Assembly: GCA_018889975.1 (NCBI GenBank)
Contig: CP076546.1
Coordinates: 4,619,001 to 4,683,000 of the forward strand
Length of the DNA stretch: 64,000 nucleotides
From: Bacillus sp. NP157
GTDB lineage: Bacteria > Pseudomonadota > Gammaproteobacteria > Xanthomonadales > Rhodanobacteraceae
Reading direction: 5' to 3'
This document shows positions 59,745 to 64,000 of the stretch, piece by piece; within the stretch, counting starts at the first letter, position 1, and every line of letters begins with the position of its first letter. Under the pieces are notes generated by a model. It saw nothing but the letters and a program-made list of their open reading frames with translations. It was not told where the DNA came from and did not search any database. Both the position numbers and the translations under genes were made by a program.

Positions 59745-60238
59745 GGCTTCTCCTCGTAAGTCGCTGGACCAGCGACGTGCCAAATGCGCATGTTAAGCAA
59801 CGTCGACAGGCCGAAGCAGCGTCCTCCATCGACAGGACGCGAAGGCGATCGACTATCTCGTTGTAGGCGAATGCTGTCAGTTGGCCGCCACCGTGCCGTG
59901 ACCCAGGCTCTTCCGTCCCGGTTGCGACACGGATGAAGAGAGCCCTCGGTGCCTACCCTCGAGGCGAGTTCCGCACAAGCGAGCGGCCGTAGGCCGATTA
60001 AATACATGGGCCGCGGCTGCGGCCAACCTTGTCGAGCGCGGAGGACCTGTCTGAGCAGCGAGGGTAGGCACCGAGGGCTGTCCTGCGGGCAGGTTCGAGC
60101 GCCGCGCGGACGGCATTCGCGCGCAGGCGCGCTCCTACAGGAGCCATGCCAGCGCCGAGGTTCGGCCGAAGGCCGTAGCGGTTCGGCCGGAGGCCGTGGG
60201 GGCATGCGGCGCGAAGCGGCGAACCGCCTCGAACCGCT
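59745..60238 (-). repeat. Composite REP/TIR element 6 (short core, reverse) and cassette leader
   Basis: 59745-59920 is the likely promoter region of the HEPN pair, with no gene. Then GTTGCGACACGGATGAAG (shared with element 4's left flank), a core of 143 bp (59939-60081) with the family's inverted ends (one mismatch at the left), linker, REP (60115-60138) and CGGCC palindromes up to the apaH stop codon. Confidence 0.83.
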
Positions 60239-61090
60239 TCAGTCGCCGCCGCCCTTGGGCTTCTGGCGGTGCGGCTCGGCTTGCACGGTGATGTACTCCG
60301 GCTCCTCCGTGTCCAGGCGCATCGCCGTCAGCTGGCCGCCCCAGACACAACCCGTATCGATCGCATACACGCCAAGGCCCGCAAAGCGACCCAGCGCCGA
60401 CCAATGGCCGCAGACGATCTTCGTCTCACGCTTACGCATGCCCGGCACTTCAAACCACGGATACATCCCCGGCTTCTGCGTACCCGGGCGGTCCTTGCCC
60501 TCGAAATCGATCCGCCCGTTCACATCGCAATAGCGCATGCGGGTCAGCGTATTGATCGTCGCGCGATGACGCTCCACGCCCTGCAGCCGATTCGTCCATG
60601 CCGCCGGGCGATTGCCGAACAGATTCTTCAGCAGCCGCTGGTGACGCACGCCGCCGAGCTCACGCTCCACTTCCAGCGCAGCGCGCTGCGCCTGGCGGAG
60701 CGTCCAGATCGGCGCCATGCCGGCGTGGATCATCGTCCAGCCCAGCGCTTCGTCGTGGTGCAGGAGCTTCTGCATGCGCAGCCACTCGAGCAGCACGGGT
60801 GCGTCGTCGGCGAACAGCACTTCGCGCAGCTCGGGATTCACCCGCTGCTGCGCGTCCTCGCGGCGCTGGCCGATGGCCAGCAGCGACAGGTCGTGGTTGC
60901 CCAGCGTGATGATGCTGCGCTCGCGCAGCGAGTGGATCAGTCGCAGCGTCGCCAGCGATTCACCGCCGCGATTGACCAGGTCGCCGCAGAACCACAGCTG
61001 GTCGGCAGCGGGATCGAAGCGGATTTTCTCCAGCATGCGCTGGAGCTCGGGGTAGCAACCCTGGACGTCGCCGATCGCGTAGACGGCCAT
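60239..61090 (-). CDS. apaH: Symmetrical Ap4A hydrolase ApaH
   Basis: 283 residues, calcineurin-like phosphoesterase: AIGDVQGCYPELQRMLE, FCGDLVNRGGESL and TLGNHDLSLLA supply the metal ligands, and MIHAGMAPIW and CGHWSALGRF complete the site. It cleaves diadenosine tetraphosphate to two ADP and also de-caps Np4-capped RNA in E. coli. Last gene of the surA-pdxA-rsmA-apaG-apaH block; repeat element 6 abuts its stop. Confidence 0.96.
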   Translation of the reverse strand: MAVYAIGDVQGCYPELQRMLEKIRFDPAADQLWFCGDLVNRGGESLATLRLIHSLRERSIITLGNHDLSLLAIGQRREDAQQRVNPELREVLFADDAPVLLEWLRMQKLLHHDEALGWTMIHAGMAPIWTLRQAQRAALEVERELGGVRHQRLLKNLFGNRPAAWTNRLQGVERHRATINTLTRMRYCDVNGRIDFEGKDRPGTQKPGMYPWFEVPGMRKRETKIVCGHWSALGRFAGLGVYAIDTGCVWGGQLTAMRLDTEEPEYITVQAEPHRQKPKGGGD

Positions 61091-61145
61091 CAGTCCAGGT
61101 GCTCCGTGCTGCCGCGGGGGGCATTTTCGCTATCCATGCGGTGTC

Positions 61146-61529
61146 CTAGTGCAGCGTGCGCGGGATGGAGAGGACGAAGGCGGGGATCGGCGCGTCGAAA
61201 CGCGTGCCGTCGTCGGCCACCATGCAATAGCTGCCCGCCATCGTGCCGACGGCGGTTTCCAGCACCGCGCCCGAGGTGTATTCGTAGGTGTCGCCGGGAC
61301 GCATCCAGGGCTGCTCGCCCACGACGCCGTCACCGCGCACTTCTTCCACCTTCCCGTTGGCGTCGGTGATCACCCAGTGCCGCGTGAGCAGCTGGGCGCC
61401 GGTGTCGCCCGCGTTGCGCAGCGTGATCGTGTACGCGAAGACGTAACGGTTATCGCCGGGGTGCGACTGGTCGGGGACGAAGCGGGATTCGACCTCCACG
61501 TCGATCGTGTAGGGGTTTTTCGAGTTCAT
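61146..61529 (-). CDS. apaG: ApaG protein
   Basis: 127 residues of the ApaG fold (fibronectin-III-like): [77 protein letters not shown] and [20 protein letters not shown]. Historically linked to Co2+/Mg2+ tolerance; biochemical role unsettled. Lies between rsmA and apaH as in enterobacteria, 55 bp before apaH. Confidence 0.95.
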   Translation of the reverse strand: MNSKNPYTIDVEVESRFVPDQSHPGDNRYVFAYTITLRNAGDTGAQLLTRHWVITDANGKVEEVRGDGVVGEQPWMRPGDTYEYTSGAVLETAVGTMAGSYCMVADDGTRFDAPIPAFVLSIPRTLH

Positions 61530-61581
61530 GCAGCGATTGTGTGGGACGCGGGAGGGGTGGGCAAGTATTCCCGCAACATGT

Positions 61582-62361
61582 TCACGTGGCGTTCGCGAGC
61601 TTCACGAAATCCGACGGTGAAAGCGTCTCCGCGCGGGCTCGCGGGTCGATCCCCAGTTCGCGGATGGTGGCCTCGTCGACCAGGCCCTTCAGCGTGTTGG
61701 ACAAAGTCTTACGCCGCATGGCGAACGCGGCCTTCACGACGGCGTGGATTTTCGCCGGATCGCCCTTGGGGAGCTGGTCCGGCGGCAATGGGACGAGTCT
61801 CACCACGGCCGAATCCACCTTCGGCGGCGGCCGGAAGGCGCCCGGGGGCACCGTGAACAGCGGCGTCACCTTGCAGGCCAGCTGCAGCATCACGCTCAGG
61901 CGGCCGTAAACCTTGCTGCCCGGCTCGGCGGCCATGCGGTCCACCACTTCCTTCTGCAGCATGAAGTGCATGTCCTGGATCGCGGCGGCGTGGTCGACGC
62001 AATGGAACAGGATCGGGCTGGAAATGTAGTAGGGCAGGTTCCCGGCGATGCGCAGGCGCTCGGCGCCGAGTTCGCGCGCCAGGGCGGTGAAATCGACCTT
62101 CAGCACGTCCGAGTGCACGATGCGCAGCTCGCCGATCGGCGCGGCGCGTGCCTGCAGCCCGGGGATCAGGTCGGTGTCCAGCTCGATCGCGGTCAGTTTC
62201 TTCGCGACGGCGAGCAGGGGCAGCGTCATCGCGCCCTCGCCGGGGCCGATCTCGACCACGGTGTCGCCGTCCCTCGGCGAAATGGACGAGACGATGCGCT
62301 CGATGTAGCGCTTCTCGTGGAGGAAGTGCTGGCCGAAGCTTTTCTTGGGGCGTGCGTTCAT
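61582..62361 (-). CDS. rsmA: 16S rRNA dimethyladenosine transferase RsmA (KsgA)
   Basis: 259 residues. [19 protein letters not shown] at the N terminus, the SAM loop [26 protein letters not shown], the catalytic [10 protein letters not shown], and [17 protein letters not shown] are all standard. It dimethylates A1518 and A1519 in 16S rRNA. The start overlaps the pdxA stop (ATGA). Confidence 0.97.
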   Translation of the reverse strand: MNARPKKSFGQHFLHEKRYIERIVSSISPRDGDTVVEIGPGEGAMTLPLLAVAKKLTAIELDTDLIPGLQARAAPIGELRIVHSDVLKVDFTALARELGAERLRIAGNLPYYISSPILFHCVDHAAAIQDMHFMLQKEVVDRMAAEPGSKVYGRLSVMLQLACKVTPLFTVPPGAFRPPPKVDSAVVRLVPLPPDQLPKGDPAKIHAVVKAAFAMRRKTLSNTLKGLVDEATIRELGIDPRARAETLSPSDFVKLANAT

Positions 62362-63353
62362 GCGGCGGCCCGGTGACGGGCAAGTTCCATGGCGAGGCGT
62401 GCGGCGGCGAACAGGCTGGCTGGGTCGGCGCGGCCTGTGCCGGCGAGGTCCAGTGCGGTGCCGTGGTCGACCGACGTGCGGATGAAGGGGAGGCCGAGGG
62501 TGATGTTGACCGTGCGGTCGAACGCCTCGCTCTTGAGCACCGGGAGTGCCTGGTCGTGGTACATCGCCAGCACCGCGTCGTAGCGCGGGCGCATGGCCGG
62601 CACGAAGGCGGTGTCGGCGGGCAAGGGGCCGGCCAGGTCCATCCCGCTGGCGCGCAGGCGCTCAAGCGTGGGGATGATCGTGTCCAGTTCTTCGTGGCCC
62701 ATGTGGCCGCCTTCGCCCGCGTGCGGGTTGAGGCCGAGCACGGCGATGCGTGGCCGGGCGATCCCGAAGGCCTCGCGTAGCGCGCGGTCGACGATGCCCA
62801 GGGTGCGCTCGAGCAGCGGGCCGGTGATGGCGCCCGGCACGGCCGCGAGCGGCAGGTGGGTGGTGGCGAGGGTGACGCGCAGTTCCGGGCTGGCCAGCAT
62901 CATCACGACATCGGTGCCGGCCCGTTCCGCGAAGAACTCGGTGTGGCCGCTGAACGGCACGCCGGCGTCGTTGATGCTGGATTTCTGTACCGGACCCGTG
63001 ACCACGGCATCGAAACGCCCGGCGAGGCAGCCGTCGGCGGCGGCACCGAGCATCGCAAGCACGTGTCGGGCGTTGGCCGGGTCGGGGTTGCCGAACCGGA
63101 CGGCGGCGCCGAGCGGCACGTGGTGCACGCGCAGGTGGCCGGCAGGGCGGTGGGCGATTCGCTGGCCGTCGTCGTCGACGAGGCTGAGGGTGACGCCGCA
63201 GGCGTGGGCTGCCTGGCGCAGCAGGTCGCGATCGGTGATGGCGACGAGGTCGGCGGCCAGGTCGCTGGCCGCCAGCCTTGCAAGCAGTTCGGGTCCGACC
63301 CCGGCAGGCTCACCGGCGGTGACGGCGAGCCGTGGCAGGGTCGTCGCGTTCAT
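62358..63353 (-). CDS. pdxA: 4-hydroxythreonine-4-phosphate dehydrogenase PdxA
   Basis: 331 residues. TAGEPAGVGPELLARLA, VVTGPVQKSSINDAGVPFSG-type motif with HTEFFAER, the metal His in ATTHLPLAAVPG, GLNPHAGEGGHMGHEE, and MYHDQALPVLKSEAFDR are diagnostic. It acts in the DXP-dependent pyridoxal phosphate pathway. It sits 5 bp after surA, so probably co-transcribed. Confidence 0.97.
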   Translation of the reverse strand: MNATTLPRLAVTAGEPAGVGPELLARLAASDLAADLVAITDRDLLRQAAHACGVTLSLVDDDGQRIAHRPAGHLRVHHVPLGAAVRFGNPDPANARHVLAMLGAAADGCLAGRFDAVVTGPVQKSSINDAGVPFSGHTEFFAERAGTDVVMMLASPELRVTLATTHLPLAAVPGAITGPLLERTLGIVDRALREAFGIARPRIAVLGLNPHAGEGGHMGHEELDTIIPTLERLRASGMDLAGPLPADTAFVPAMRPRYDAVLAMYHDQALPVLKSEAFDRTVNITLGLPFIRTSVDHGTALDLAGTGRADPASLFAAARLAMELARHRAAA

Positions 63354-63358
63354 GCCCT

Positions 63359-64000
63359 TTATTTCGAGGCCGAAGCCTGCTTGTCGTCCGGGTCTTTCAG
63401 CTCGGGCACGCGGATGTCGACGAACGACGACGAGCGCAGTTCGCGCAGGTAGTTGTCGTAAGCCTCGTCGGCCTTGCGGTTACCGATGGCCTGGCGGGCC
63501 TGGTTACGCTGCGATTCGTCGGTGACGTCGCTCTGGCGGGTGCCAAGGCGCTGCATCACGATCCAGCCGGCGTCGGTCTGGAACGGCTTGGACACTTCGT
63601 TGTCCTTCAGCCCGTCGATCTGCGTGGCGACGGCCTGGCCCCAGGCATCCTTCTGGAACCAGCCCATGTCACCGCCCGCGTTCGCGGTGGTGTTGTCCTT
63701 CGAGTCGTCCTTCGCCAGCTTGGCGAAGTCTTCGTGCTTTTCGGTCACGCGGGCGTAGATGTCGCCGGCCTTCTTCTCCGCCTGTTCGGGCGTGACGATT
63801 TCCGACGGTTTGATCAGGATCTGGCGCGCGTGGTACTCGGTCACGACCTGGCGACCCGGCTGGCGGGTCTCGACCAGCTTCAGGATATGGAAGCCGGTGG
63901 GGCCGCGCATGGCCGGGGTGGTGTCGCCGGGCTTGAGCGAAGACACCGCGTCGGCGAACGCCGGCGGCACTTCGTCGAGGCGGCGCCAGCCCAGGTCACC
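63359..64000 (-). CDS. surA: Periplasmic chaperone SurA, N-terminal part outside window
   Basis: The frame runs off the window end, so only the C-terminal ~213 residues are seen. The visible part begins GDLGWRRLDEVPPAFADAV, the end of the first parvulin domain; the second parvulin domain follows (EYHARQILIKPSEIVTPEQA ... GGDMGWFQKDAWGQAVA ... GWIVMQRLGTRQ), then the C-terminal helix QARQAIGNRKADEAYDNYLR. SurA escorts outer membrane proteins and is first in the surA-pdxA-rsmA-apaG-apaH operon. Confidence 0.95.
   Translation of the reverse strand, partial: GDLGWRRLDEVPPAFADAVSSLKPGDTTPAMRGPTGFHILKLVETRQPGRQVVTEYHARQILIKPSEIVTPEQAEKKAGDIYARVTEKHEDFAKLAKDDSKDNTTANAGGDMGWFQKDAWGQAVATQIDGLKDNEVSKPFQTDAGWIVMQRLGTRQSDVTDESQRNQARQAIGNRKADEAYDNYLRELRSSSFVDIRVPELKDPDDKQASASK

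Overview
The window is a high-GC (mid to high 60s %), gene-dense chromosomal segment of a gammaproteobacterium. Three things point to Xanthomonadales, most likely the Rhodanobacteraceae (Luteibacter/Dyella/Rhodanobacter type): the dcw cluster lacks murD, the lpxC-dciA-M23-secA order is present, and many REP-like palindromes of the form GTAGGAGCGCGCCTGCGCGCGA are scattered between genes. No rRNA, tRNA, CRISPR array or prophage was seen.

Region 1 (1-13.6 kb): the 3' end of a giant VCBS-repeat adhesin, followed by four tightly packed genes: a TolC-type outer-membrane lipoprotein, a short periplasmic HlyD-like adaptor, a GAF-like/TM/HlyD protein, and an M50 metalloprotease fused to a HlyD-like half. 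No ABC ATPase or permease is present. This looks like a non-canonical export or processing system for the adhesin and is one of the two best candidates for an undescribed system.

Region 2 (13.7-23.2 kb): a small acidic protein, a CsbD-like protein, a GH31 glycosidase with a one-base frameshift in a C run, a YehZYXW-type glycine-betaine/choline ABC importer, and a secreted M13 (PepO) metallopeptidase.

Region 3 (23.2-35.6 kb): a repeat array, an UndA-like fatty acid decarboxylase (1-alkene synthesis), a PAS/GGDEF/EAL protein, a HAD hydrolase, yraN, lpoA, a pair of FtsX/MacB-type permeases behind a strong sigma-54-like promoter, rsmI, and rnpB (RNase P RNA) preceded by two opposed arrays of about 26-bp palindromic repeats.

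Region 4 (36-58.2 kb): the division and cell-wall cluster mraZ-rsmH-ftsL-ftsI-murE-murF-mraY-ftsW-murG-murC-ddl-ftsQ-ftsA-ftsZ-lpxC, then dciA, an M23 peptidase and secA. It starts at a promoter overlapping four 10-bp-spaced MraZ boxes. Most genes overlap by 1-11 bp. murD is absent between mraY and ftsW.

Region 5 (58.2-64 kb): a HEPN-domain gene and an unknown partner, visibly AT-richer than their neighbours and bracketed by two inverted copies of a composite repeat, then the classic apaH-apaG-rsmA-pdxA-surA block on the minus strand, with surA cut by the window end.

A recurring theme is a family of six composite elements (REP, linker, a 143-bp or 242-244-bp core bounded by 23-bp terminal inverted repeats, linker, REP) in three head-to-head pairs. 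One pair encloses the HEPN cassette. I see no transposase, so these look like non-autonomous, MITE-like elements.
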